Assembly: GCA_016935595.1 (NCBI GenBank)
Contig: JAFGQQ010000381.1
Location: forward strand, 1 to 14,218
Direction: 5' to 3'
DNA: 14,218 nt
From: Bacteroidales bacterium
Lineage (GTDB): Bacteria > Bacteroidota > Bacteroidia > Bacteroidales > UBA10428
The position numbers and the translations under genes are program-made. The notes below the pieces were generated by a model. It saw nothing but the letters and a program-made list of their open reading frames with translations, ran no database searches and was not told the origin of the DNA. Of the stretch, positions 1 to 7,210 are shown piece after piece. The first letter of the stretch is position 1. Each line of letters starts with the position of its first letter.

Positions 1-54
1 AATTATATTATAAATTTACTTTTTTCAAATTTAATAATTTTAAAATTAATATAA

Positions 55-76
55 ATGTTATTGATTGTTATAACAT
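55..76 (-). terminator. weak AT-only hairpin at the end of cysQ
   Basis: ATGTTAT (55-61) and ATAACAT (70-76) form a perfect 7-bp inverted repeat with an 8-base loop, overlapping the cysQ stop codon, with an AT-rich tract beyond it on the minus strand. The stem contains only one G-C pair, so it may not terminate. The operon could equally continue past the left edge of the window. Confidence 0.25.
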
Positions 77-907
77 GTTTATAATTTTTTTTGATATAAC
101 TATAAAATAAGGATTCAACAAATTTTTTTTATTATATATCATAGGCGATTTTTGGTCAGTTAGTGTAATTATACAGTTTGCATATTGGGCAATAGCATGA
201 CCAGCTCCTGTATCCCATTCCATTGTTGGTCCAAAACGAGGATATATATCACATTCTCCTTCGGCAATTAAACAAAATTTTAATGAACTTCCTATAGTTT
301 TATAATTTATCTTTTCAAATTTATGTTTTATTGTATTAATATAATTTTCTGTTTCTTTTGAAAAATGAGATCTGCTGGCAATTACTCTAATAGTATTTTT
401 TATTGTAGATTCATTAGATATTTTTGTGCTAAAGCTTAAAATATTTTTGACTTTTGCTTTATCATTAATTAATTTTGAAGCATTTGCAATTTTATTTGAA
501 TTAATTGAAGGGGCTCCGTAATATAATAAATCTAACACAGGTGCATAGATTACTCCAAGTAACGGAGAGTTATTATTTATTAAGGCTATGTTTACAGTAA
601 ATTCACCGTTTCGGTTAATGAATTCTTTTGTGCCATCTAACGGATCGACTAACCAAAAAGAATCCCAGTTTTTTCTTTCTTTATATGGTATGTCTTTGCC
701 TTCTTCACTTAAAATTGGAATATCTGTTTTTCTTAAAAAATCGTATATTATTTTGTTAGACTCTTTATCTGCAATGGTGATTGGAGATAAATTGTTTTTT
801 AACTCAATTTTAAAGTTATTACTGTTGTAGATTTTTAAAATTTTTTTACCGGCAATTATAGTGGATTTAATAGCTAATGATAATAACTCATTAAATTTTT
901 CTATCAT
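68..907 (-). CDS. cysQ: 3'(2'),5'-bisphosphate nucleotidase CysQ
   Basis: Cytoplasmic, Mg-dependent phosphatase of the inositol monophosphatase fold. CysQ removes the 3' phosphate of PAP, the toxic by-product of sulfate activation, giving AMP. Seen: the acidic metal-site motif SEEG (residues 67-70), DPLDGT (88-93, metal ligands D88 and D91) followed by KEF, and near the C-terminus YPRFGPTMEWDTGAGHAI (about 222-239, D232). The RFGPTMEWDTGAG form is characteristic of CysQ rather than of inositol monophosphatase or fructose bisphosphatase. At 279 residues it is somewhat longer than E. coli CysQ (about 246). The ATG lies three bases after the stop of the SLC13 permease gene, so the two are almost certainly co-transcribed. 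No Shine-Dalgarno is visible, as usual in this phylum. The family call is very safe. PAP as substrate is inferred from motif and neighbour. Confidence 0.93.
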   Translation of the reverse strand: MIEKFNELLSLAIKSTIIAGKKILKIYNSNNFKIELKNNLSPITIADKESNKIIYDFLRKTDIPILSEEGKDIPYKERKNWDSFWLVDPLDGTKEFINRNGEFTVNIALINNNSPLLGVIYAPVLDLLYYGAPSINSNKIANASKLINDKAKVKNILSFSTKISNESTIKNTIRVIASRSHFSKETENYINTIKHKFEKINYKTIGSSLKFCLIAEGECDIYPRFGPTMEWDTGAGHAIAQYANCIITLTDQKSPMIYNKKNLLNPYFIVISKKIINML

Positions 908-910
908 AGT

Positions 911-2689
911 TTAGAAATAAATCAAACTTAAGATTGTAACAGTAACAACCATATAAATTATGGTTAAAGGAAATCCGATTTTAAAAAAATCTTTGAATGA
1001 ATATCCGCCGGGTCCATATACCATCAGATTGGTTTGATATCCTATTGGTGTCATGAAATTTGCTGCTGCTGCAAAAGAAACAATAAAGATAAATGGTAAG
1101 GGATTTAAATTTAAAGTTACTGCTATGGTCAAAGAGATAGGGAAAATAATTGCAACAGAAGCTTTATTTGTAATGTATGCGGCCAGTATTGCAGTAATTA
1201 AATATATTCCAAATAAAATTCCTACAGGGCCTAACGGGACAAATATATTAATTAACAAGTCAGCAATTAATTCGGCAGCCCCTGTTTTAATCATAGCAGT
1301 CCCTAATGCTAAAGACATTGCTATTATGAGCGCTAAATCATAATCTATATTTTTTGGAATTTCTTTTGGACTGGTAATTTTAAATGCAAGCGAGATTAAT
1401 ATAAGAATTAGTAATCCCATAAACAACGACATAATTTTAAATGATGCAAGTAAAATGGCTAATACTGTTCCACCTAAAAGGGTTACTATTTTATAAGTTT
1501 CGAGTTTTTCTATTTTTTTTATTGATGAAATAAAGTAAAAATCCTGACTGTTTTGACTTAAATTCATAAACTGGTCGCCTGTATAAAGTAATAATACGTC
1601 GCCAGCTTTAAGAATTATTTCACCTATTTTACCAGTTATTCTTTCACCATTCCGGTGAACTGCAATTAAAGTAGCATCGTATTTTGCCCTGAAATTAAAG
1701 TCTTTTACAGTCTTATTGATTAATACCGACTTATGAGAGATAACAACTTCAACAACTTCGGTTTTTTTCTTTCTAACCAACATACCAACTGAAGGTAATG
1801 TAAGGCCAATATCTGATTTAATTAGGTCTGCAATCGTTCCGGTTTCGCCGGCAAATATTAATATATCTTCTTCGTTTAAAACAACATTGGGAGATACGGC
1901 GGTTATTTTATACGATTTACGAATTACTTCAACCAAGAATAATCCTTTTAAATTTCTTAAACCTGCTTCTTCAATAGTTTTTCCTATTAATTTTGAGTTA
2001 GGTCTTATCTGGGCTTCAACAAGATACTTTCTTGTATTTGCTGTAAAATCAGAAATTGCAGGACTTTTTTCAGGCAACAGTTTATCTCCGATATAATACA
2101 TATATATTACGCCAATTATAGCCATTGGTAAACCTACGTAAATAAAATCGAATATATCAAGTGATTTTAATCCGGGAATTATTTTCTGGTCAACCACTAA
2201 TCCGTTAACAATTAAATTGGTAGAAGTTCCTATTAGTGTCATACATCCCCCCAAAATAGCCGCATATGAAAGAGGAATTAATAGTTTTGATGGTGAAACA
2301 TCGTTTTTTTTACACCATGAATTTACATAAGGCATCATTATTGCAACCAAAGGAGTGTTGTTGAGAAAAGCTGAAAATCCTGAAATTATTATCGACATAC
2401 GCGCCATAAATCCTCTGTAAGTTTTCACAGAAAGAAAAATCCTGTCGAATATCCCCTCAATTATAGTTGTTTTTCTTATTATTTCACCGAGCAATAGCAG
2501 CAGAATAATTACGGCGATTTGTTCATTTGCAAAACCGCTAAGAATTTCAGATGGAGTTAAAATACCAAATATTCCTAACGCAACAATAGCTATCATAAAA
2601 ACAAATGAAGCACCTAACAATTCAAAATATAGCGCTACCAGTATAAATATGATAACAATAAATACAAAAATTAAATCAAATGTAACCAT
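911..2689 (-). CDS. SLC13-family anion permease with two RCK-C (TrkA-C) domains, probable sulfate transporter
   Basis: Inner-membrane secondary transporter of the SLC13/DASS type, 592 residues. Two halves of hydrophobic helices (about 1-205 and 400-592) flank a soluble insert. The first half carries FLNNTPLV (109-116) and GTSTNLIV (154-161). The second carries ITNKASVAIIFPI (506-518) and TPIGYQTNLMVYGPGGY (547-563). These are the paired re-entrant-loop signatures that bind Na+ and substrate. The insert holds two TrkA-C-like domains (about 222-293 and 312-380, each ending in a D-x-L-L/I-x-x-G/T stretch), which in other transporters bind nucleotides or small ligands. cysQ follows three bases later, so sulfate is the most likely substrate. 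A dicarboxylate or other oxyanion cannot be excluded from sequence alone. No clear promoter was found in the 119 bases upstream (2690-2808). Confidence 0.88.
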   Translation of the reverse strand: MVTFDLIFVFIVIIFILVALYFELLGASFVFMIAIVALGIFGILTPSEILSGFANEQIAVIILLLLLGEIIRKTTIIEGIFDRIFLSVKTYRGFMARMSIIISGFSAFLNNTPLVAIMMPYVNSWCKKNDVSPSKLLIPLSYAAILGGCMTLIGTSTNLIVNGLVVDQKIIPGLKSLDIFDFIYVGLPMAIIGVIYMYYIGDKLLPEKSPAISDFTANTRKYLVEAQIRPNSKLIGKTIEEAGLRNLKGLFLVEVIRKSYKITAVSPNVVLNEEDILIFAGETGTIADLIKSDIGLTLPSVGMLVRKKKTEVVEVVISHKSVLINKTVKDFNFRAKYDATLIAVHRNGERITGKIGEIILKAGDVLLLYTGDQFMNLSQNSQDFYFISSIKKIEKLETYKIVTLLGGTVLAILLASFKIMSLFMGLLILILISLAFKITSPKEIPKNIDYDLALIIAMSLALGTAMIKTGAAELIADLLINIFVPLGPVGILFGIYLITAILAAYITNKASVAIIFPISLTIAVTLNLNPLPFIFIVSFAAAANFMTPIGYQTNLMVYGPGGYSFKDFFKIGFPLTIIYMVVTVTILSLIYF

Positions 2690-2808
2690 CCTGCAATATA
2701 AATTCTTTGGCTAATATAAATCCTAAAATTTAATTTTCCATTAATAAAATGTATTAAATAATTATATTTTATGAATTATTTATGGTTAAAAACAATATAT
2801 GATTGATC

Positions 2809-4761
2809 TTAGTTAAGGTATTTATGTATTTTATTAATTAATTGAGGTATTTTAATTGGTTTGGAAATGAAATCGTCACATCCTGCTTTTAAGCTTTTAT
2901 CGCGTTCAGGCGACATGGCAAATGCAGTTTGGGCAATTATTGGGATGTTTTTATTTAGCATTTTTATTTGTTTGGTTGCTTCGTGTCCGTTAACTTCAGG
3001 CATTTCTATATCCATTAAAATTAAATCGACAGGTTGATTCGATTTACAAATTTCTATTGCCGGTTTTCCATTCTCGGCCCATAATACTTTAGCCTTTGTT
3101 TTACGAAGCACTTTTTCTAAAAACTTATAATTTACCGGATCATCTTCAACAATAAGAATTACTTTATTCTCCCAATTATAGTTAATAGTATCTTGATTTT
3201 GAACAGATTGAACAGGTTTACTGCTTGATATTTTTTGATAGGGTAAAGAAAAGTAAAATGCCGATCCTTCACCTTTTTCCGATTCAACCCACATATTACC
3301 TCCTAGCAATTCTACCAGGTTTTTCGAAATGGTTAATCCTAAGCCGGTACCACCATACTTTCTGGTATTCGAAGTATCTTCCTGTCGGAACATATCAAAT
3401 ATTTCATTTAATTTGTCTTTTCCTATTCCAATGCCGGTATCTTTCACAAAGAATTGTATTTTATTCATTTCAATTGTAAAACCGAAAGTGATAGTTCCTT
3501 TTTCAGTGAATTTAAGAGCATTGTTTAATAAATTTGTGAAAATTTGTCTTAATCTGAATGGATCGGAGAGAATAGTAATATTTTGAAATTTTCCTGTTGT
3601 TAATAATAATTCAACCTGAAGTTTTTTTCGCAATTTTATTTGTCTGCTAAAAGAGGTGTATAATTCATATAACAAATCATTAATTGGACATTGGGTGAGG
3701 CAAATATTCAATTGTCCTGCTTCAATTTTTGCAATGTCAATAATATCGTCAATAATATTTAATAAATGCTTGCCATTATTTTTTACAATAGTTATAAATT
3801 CTTCTTTCTCTTCTTGTGTTATTTCAGGATCGGCCAATAAATCTGAAAAACCAATAATTGCATTCATTGGGGTTCGGATTTCATGACTCATATTTGCCAA
3901 AAATGAAGTTTTTAAACGATCAGCTTCTTCTGCTCTTTCTTTTGCTATTTTAAGTTTTATTTCGGCTTCTTTCCTTTTAGTTATATTTTCAACCATTGCT
4001 ATTCCGCCAAGAATTTCTCCCGTTTTTGAGTTTATGGGCGCTGTATCGATTTTTATAAATGAATTAGCCTTGTTTTTGTTATATTTTAATTTTCCTTCGA
4101 AATGACCATTTTTACCTTTTAAAGAATCGTAAACTAATTCATTAACAATGGTATCTTGAGTGTTACATAAATTAAATCCAATTATATTATTTTCGTCAAT
4201 TCCCAATAATAATGCTTCATTTTTATTGCATGCAGTAATTATTCCTTGTTCATTATATTGAATAATAGTTAAAGGAGAGTTTTCAAATATTAATCTGAAC
4301 AGTTCTTCACTAACCATTAATTCTTTTTCAACTTTCAATAATTCAGATATGTTTCTATAAATCACAAAAATTAGTCTATTGTCCTGTTCTGTTAATATTG
4401 GAGAACCTATGATTGAAACCGGGATAGGTTTCCCTTCTTTTGAGAACCTGATTGATTCCTGGTTAACTTTCTCGCCTCTAATAATACTTTCAGTCATTGT
4501 TTTTGCTTCTTCGGTATATTGCCCTTTAGTTATTAAAGTATCGATATTTTTACCAATAACTTCCCTGCTATTAAAATTGAATAATTTTTCAAATTCACGA
4601 TTTACTTTTTTAATATTCCCTTTTTGATCGGTTATAGCAATGGCTTCGGGTAAGGTATCGAAAATATATTTAAAATTGATGGTATCAATATTGGACTCTG
4701 AATTACTATTAATCCAAGACTTTATGTTGTTATAAAAGGAACCTCGTTTAAATAAAGGCAT
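2809..4761 (-). CDS. soluble hybrid histidine kinase, PAS-PAS-HisKA-HATPase-REC
   Basis: Two-component sensor of 650 residues with no transmembrane segment, so it probably senses a cytoplasmic signal. Domains in order: PAS 1 (about 28-140), PAS 2 with its PAC end (about 152-265), HisKA with phospho-acceptor H293 in MSHEIRTPMN, and a HATPase with N box NLLNNALKF (410-418), G1 DTGIGI (441-446), F box FDMFRQ (455-460) and G2 GGTGLGL (470-476). A C-terminal receiver (about 533-650) has acidic pair E539/D540, phospho-acceptor D584 in LMDIEMP, T612 and K634 in SKP. All catalytic residues are present. There is no HPt domain and no separate response regulator nearby, so the output partner must be elsewhere. 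A terminator upstream (4846-4881) separates it from the sigma operon, so it should have its own promoter within 4762-4845. The signal is unknown. Confidence 0.93.
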   Translation of the reverse strand: MPLFKRGSFYNNIKSWINSNSESNIDTINFKYIFDTLPEAIAITDQKGNIKKVNREFEKLFNFNSREVIGKNIDTLITKGQYTEEAKTMTESIIRGEKVNQESIRFSKEGKPIPVSIIGSPILTEQDNRLIFVIYRNISELLKVEKELMVSEELFRLIFENSPLTIIQYNEQGIITACNKNEALLLGIDENNIIGFNLCNTQDTIVNELVYDSLKGKNGHFEGKLKYNKNKANSFIKIDTAPINSKTGEILGGIAMVENITKRKEAEIKLKIAKERAEEADRLKTSFLANMSHEIRTPMNAIIGFSDLLADPEITQEEKEEFITIVKNNGKHLLNIIDDIIDIAKIEAGQLNICLTQCPINDLLYELYTSFSRQIKLRKKLQVELLLTTGKFQNITILSDPFRLRQIFTNLLNNALKFTEKGTITFGFTIEMNKIQFFVKDTGIGIGKDKLNEIFDMFRQEDTSNTRKYGGTGLGLTISKNLVELLGGNMWVESEKGEGSAFYFSLPYQKISSSKPVQSVQNQDTINYNWENKVILIVEDDPVNYKFLEKVLRKTKAKVLWAENGKPAIEICKSNQPVDLILMDIEMPEVNGHEATKQIKMLNKNIPIIAQTAFAMSPERDKSLKAGCDDFISKPIKIPQLINKIHKYLN

Positions 4762-4845
4762 AACCTAAAATGTCATTGATATTTATAATAAATCGTAATT
4801 ATAATAATTTAACTTTTATTTTCAAATTAATTTATCTGGAGATTA

Positions 4846-4881
4846 AATAAAAATGGCTGTTGAAATTTTCAACAGCCATTT
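4846..4881 (-). terminator. strong intrinsic terminator of the sigma-factor operon
   Basis: A perfect inverted repeat spans 4851-4881: AAATGGCTGTTGAAA pairs with TTTCAACAGCCATTT around base 4866, giving about 13 bp of stem and a 5-base loop. Read on the minus strand the 3' arm runs into TTTTTATTT, a good U tract. It sits just after the stop of the repeat protein (4904) and before the kinase gene. On the plus strand the trailing tract is poor in T, so the terminator is mainly for the minus strand. Confidence 0.82.
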
Positions 4882-4903
4882 ATACTATTAATGTAAAAGT
4901 CTC

Positions 4904-5977
4904 TTAATCAATAAGACTTACATGACCATATTTTGACCTGATGTATATTTTTGAACTGGTCTGTTTGTTTTTACCTATTAACCCATTTATTATCATATTA
5001 TTGTTATCAACAATCCTGTTTACATTAGCTGTTCTGGGATATTCAATATCGCAATAATCAGCTTCTCCGTCAATTATATATGAGGCATTGTCGTCAATCC
5101 CAATTTTAATACTGCCATTTTTATTATCAATATTAATGTTTTCAAAATTTTCCGGAATATAATCTATTTTAACATGTGTATATTTAGAATCAGATTCAAG
5201 TTTTCCTGAAAGATTTTGTATTTTAAAGTTCCCGTATTCAGATTCTATGACCAGGTTTTTTAACTTACCAATATCATATGAATCGTATTTTGAATCTGTA
5301 ACAATTGAACTGGTTTCACCTATTTTAGCTTTTGAATAACGACTGTATAAAATTAAAGCTTTGCCTTCTTCAATTTTTAAATTTGAATATTTTATTTCGC
5401 ATTTTAACCACTCGCATTTTTCTATAGTTCCATTTGAATATCCTAAGGAGATAAAATCCATTGGTTGGTCATTGTCCCTTATTATTTCATTTATGGTTAA
5501 ATTCCCGTATTTTATATTAATGGTTGATAATCCTGTAATTTTATTTATAAAAGTATTTCCATATTTATTTTCAAGGTCTAATTTTATATAATCGGGTATT
5601 TTTATGGTATAATCAATCGAGAATTTGCTTTGTTCGAAAATAGAAGACGATGCCCTGTTAAAACCCTCATCTATTTCAGTATAAGCTTCAATAATATCAC
5701 CTTCTTTATTAATATTAACAGTAATATAATCTAAAAGCTTTTGCGCTTTATCTTCATTTTTGTGTTCTACCCAGATATTTACATCTATCTGCATTCTATC
5801 ATCTTCCCAGTTATAAATATCTATATTCCCATATTTATTTTTAATAATAAATGAAGTAGCTTCATTCACATCAAATTCCCGGTTTATTTCTTTCGATAAC
5901 CTGTTTTCGGCAAATATTTCAATTGAAAATAAACCAAGAATACAAATTATTCCTATGCTAAATTTCAGTGCTTTCAT
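4904..5977 (-). CDS. exported protein with 17-residue YGN-type repeats (DUF4097-like, putative beta-solenoid)
   Basis: A 357-residue protein with a signal peptide (basic MKALK, hydrophobic core about 6-22, likely cleavage near FA|EN), so it acts in the periplasm or at the surface. No lipobox and no later membrane segment. The body is a ladder of short motifs of the form K/S-Y-G/S-N-x-x-I: KYGN at 48-51, 138-141 and 156-159, YSNG at 180, KYSN at 196, RYSK at 213, KYDS at 230, EYGN at 247, KYTH at 265, KNGS at 286, KYGH at 349. Tyrosines 180, 197, 214, 231 and 248 are exactly 17 residues apart. This fits a right-handed beta-solenoid like DUF4097 (putative adhesin) proteins; the family name is from memory and the fold is inferred. 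The gene start overlaps the preceding anti-sigma-like gene by 20 bases, so it belongs to the sigma-factor operon. Its molecular role is unknown. Confidence 0.8.
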   Translation of the reverse strand: MKALKFSIGIICILGLFSIEIFAENRLSKEINREFDVNEATSFIIKNKYGNIDIYNWEDDRMQIDVNIWVEHKNEDKAQKLLDYITVNINKEGDIIEAYTEIDEGFNRASSSIFEQSKFSIDYTIKIPDYIKLDLENKYGNTFINKITGLSTINIKYGNLTINEIIRDNDQPMDFISLGYSNGTIEKCEWLKCEIKYSNLKIEEGKALILYSRYSKAKIGETSSIVTDSKYDSYDIGKLKNLVIESEYGNFKIQNLSGKLESDSKYTHVKIDYIPENFENINIDNKNGSIKIGIDDNASYIIDGEADYCDIEYPRTANVNRIVDNNNMIINGLIGKNKQTSSKIYIRSKYGHVSLID

Positions 5978-6506
5978 CTTTTTCAGTTTTATAATTATTA
6001 AAATTTTGTAATTGTTCTATTATATTATTTAATATTTCTATTTTAAATTGATAATAATTAATCATTGCATTAATAATTCTTTCATCATTTGGAGTTGTTT
6101 GTAGATCGTTTTGCAATGAATCATATAAAGAGTCCATTTCATCTAATTCCTTTAGTAAAATTTCCTTTTGTTTATCGTCTTCAAAATTGAAGGATTTTAT
6201 TTGTTCATATTTTGAATTAACGACAGTAATAAAATAATTTTCAGCTTCACGATATTCTGGTGAAATATCGCTCAAAGTAATTATCTTATTTTTTGTTGAA
6301 ATTAAGTTTTCATATATATATAATGAAGAAAGGATAACCAGAATAATTACTGCAGCAACCTTTAAGTATTTATAAAGGCTATATATAAGATGGTTTTTAT
6401 TTTGTTTTTCAAGTTTTTTGAAGAACCTTTCGAAATGACCATGATTTGGTTCTTCTGAATTAAATAGGTCTTTATTTTCTTTTATTATATCGTCAATTTT
6501 TTTCAT
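5958..6506 (-). CDS. single-pass membrane protein, probable anti-sigma factor
   Basis: A 182-residue protein encoded directly after an ECF sigma factor, overlapping it by 14 bases and overlapping the next gene by 20. It has a short hydrophilic N-terminal part (1-45), one membrane helix (about 48-66, rich in V, I and L) and a C-terminal part (about 70-182) with long charged, Leu-rich helices that look like a coiled coil. The N-terminal segment has HGHFERFFKKLEKQ (22-35), similar to a short motif seen in many Bacteroidetes proteins paired with ECF sigma factors. There is no zinc-finger HxxxCxxC motif and no FecR domain, so it is not one of the two standard anti-sigma classes. The anti-sigma role is inferred from position and topology: the N-terminal cytoplasmic part would hold the sigma factor and the outer helices would sense the envelope. 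Confidence 0.68.
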   Translation of the reverse strand: MKKIDDIIKENKDLFNSEEPNHGHFERFFKKLEKQNKNHLIYSLYKYLKVAAVIILVILSSLYIYENLISTKNKIITLSDISPEYREAENYFITVVNSKYEQIKSFNFEDDKQKEILLKELDEMDSLYDSLQNDLQTTPNDERIINAMINYYQFKIEILNNIIEQLQNFNNYKTEKDESTEI

Positions 6507-7059
6507 AGTGTGAAAATGAATTTAATTTTAATTGTTCAATCAGTTTTTTTCTTGCCCTGGTAAATTGCGACCTTGAGGTTGAACTGGAAATATTCAGAAT
6601 TTCTCCGATTTCTTCATGATCATATCCTTCAAGTAAATACAGTGATAATACTATTCTATAGCCATAAGGCAATTGGTTTATGCATTCTTTTATTTGATTA
6701 ATTTTAATGTTAGTTTTTTCAAAATCGATTTCTTCATTATTTTCTGGTAAATTCATTGTTTGATTATTGATTTCGATCAATTCAACTTTTTTTCTTTTTA
6801 ATGAATCAAGCGATTTGTTAATTACTATTTTTTTTAACCAGGCGCCAAAGCTTACATCCCCCTGATATGTATTGATTTTTTTAAAAGCTGATAAAAAAGC
6901 TTCTTGCATAATATCTTCTGCTTCCATTTTGTCCTGTATTATTCGTAATGTTATATTATACATTGCTTTATAATATATTTTATAAATTTCGAACTGAGCT
7001 TTTGTGTTCCCTTCAATACATTGATCAATAATTTCTTGATGTATATTTTGGTATTTCAT
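6493..7059 (-). CDS. ECF-type RNA polymerase sigma factor
   Basis: A 188-residue group 4 sigma-70 factor. Region 2 (about 22-90) includes AEDIMQEAFLSAFKKI (47-62), with the D-x-x-Q-E core-binding motif, and FGAWLKKIVINKSLD (71-85), typical of the 2.3-2.4 DNA-melting segment. Region 4 (about 122-175) has LPYGYRIVLSLYLLEGYDHEEI followed by the helix-turn-helix IGEILNISSSTSRSQFTRARKKL. It is the first gene of a three-gene overlapping operon with the membrane protein and the repeat protein, suggesting autoregulation. The adjacent TonB receptor is divergent, and no FecR is present, so this is not an iron-type FecI system. The start ATG (7057-7059) is preceded by an AT-rich leader without a Shine-Dalgarno. 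Confidence 0.93.
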   Translation of the reverse strand: MKYQNIHQEIIDQCIEGNTKAQFEIYKIYYKAMYNITLRIIQDKMEAEDIMQEAFLSAFKKINTYQGDVSFGAWLKKIVINKSLDSLKRKKVELIEINNQTMNLPENNEEIDFEKTNIKINQIKECINQLPYGYRIVLSLYLLEGYDHEEIGEILNISSSTSRSQFTRARKKLIEQLKLNSFSHYEKN

Positions 7060-7210
7060 TAAAAGTTATTTTCGGTTAAAAGACGAAAGAAAAAAAAATA
7101 TGCTGCATTCAATTAAATATTATTTGAATTATATAAATATAATAATTAAAGAGATATATAGAAAATGCTTACTTTTACCCGGTGAATTATTAATATGATT
7201 CCATTGCATT

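Noticed and set aside
1053..1343. Open frame on the plus strand opposite the SLC13 permease gene
   Set aside because: It is antisense to a well-supported membrane-protein gene. Its amino-acid content reflects the complementary codons, and it has no recognisable domain, leader or promoter.
2690..2808. Promoter or sulfur riboswitch upstream of the SLC13-cysQ operon
   Set aside because: No TTTG / TAnnTTTG pair exists on the minus strand here and no SAM-riboswitch-like GC-containing stems are seen. The stretch is plain AT-rich sequence, although a promoter must lie here or upstream.
3225..3886. Several overlapping plus-strand open frames opposite the histidine kinase
   Set aside because: They mirror conserved kinase motifs on the other strand and resemble no family. 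They overlap one another, as expected for shadows.
7060..7210. Replication origin or riboswitch at the strand switch
   Set aside because: The 151-base gap is AT-rich but has no DnaA-box cluster (TTATCCACA-like) and is too short and unstructured for a cobalamin riboswitch. A TACTTTTA at 7170-7177 resembles a -7 element, but without a suitably spaced TTTG.
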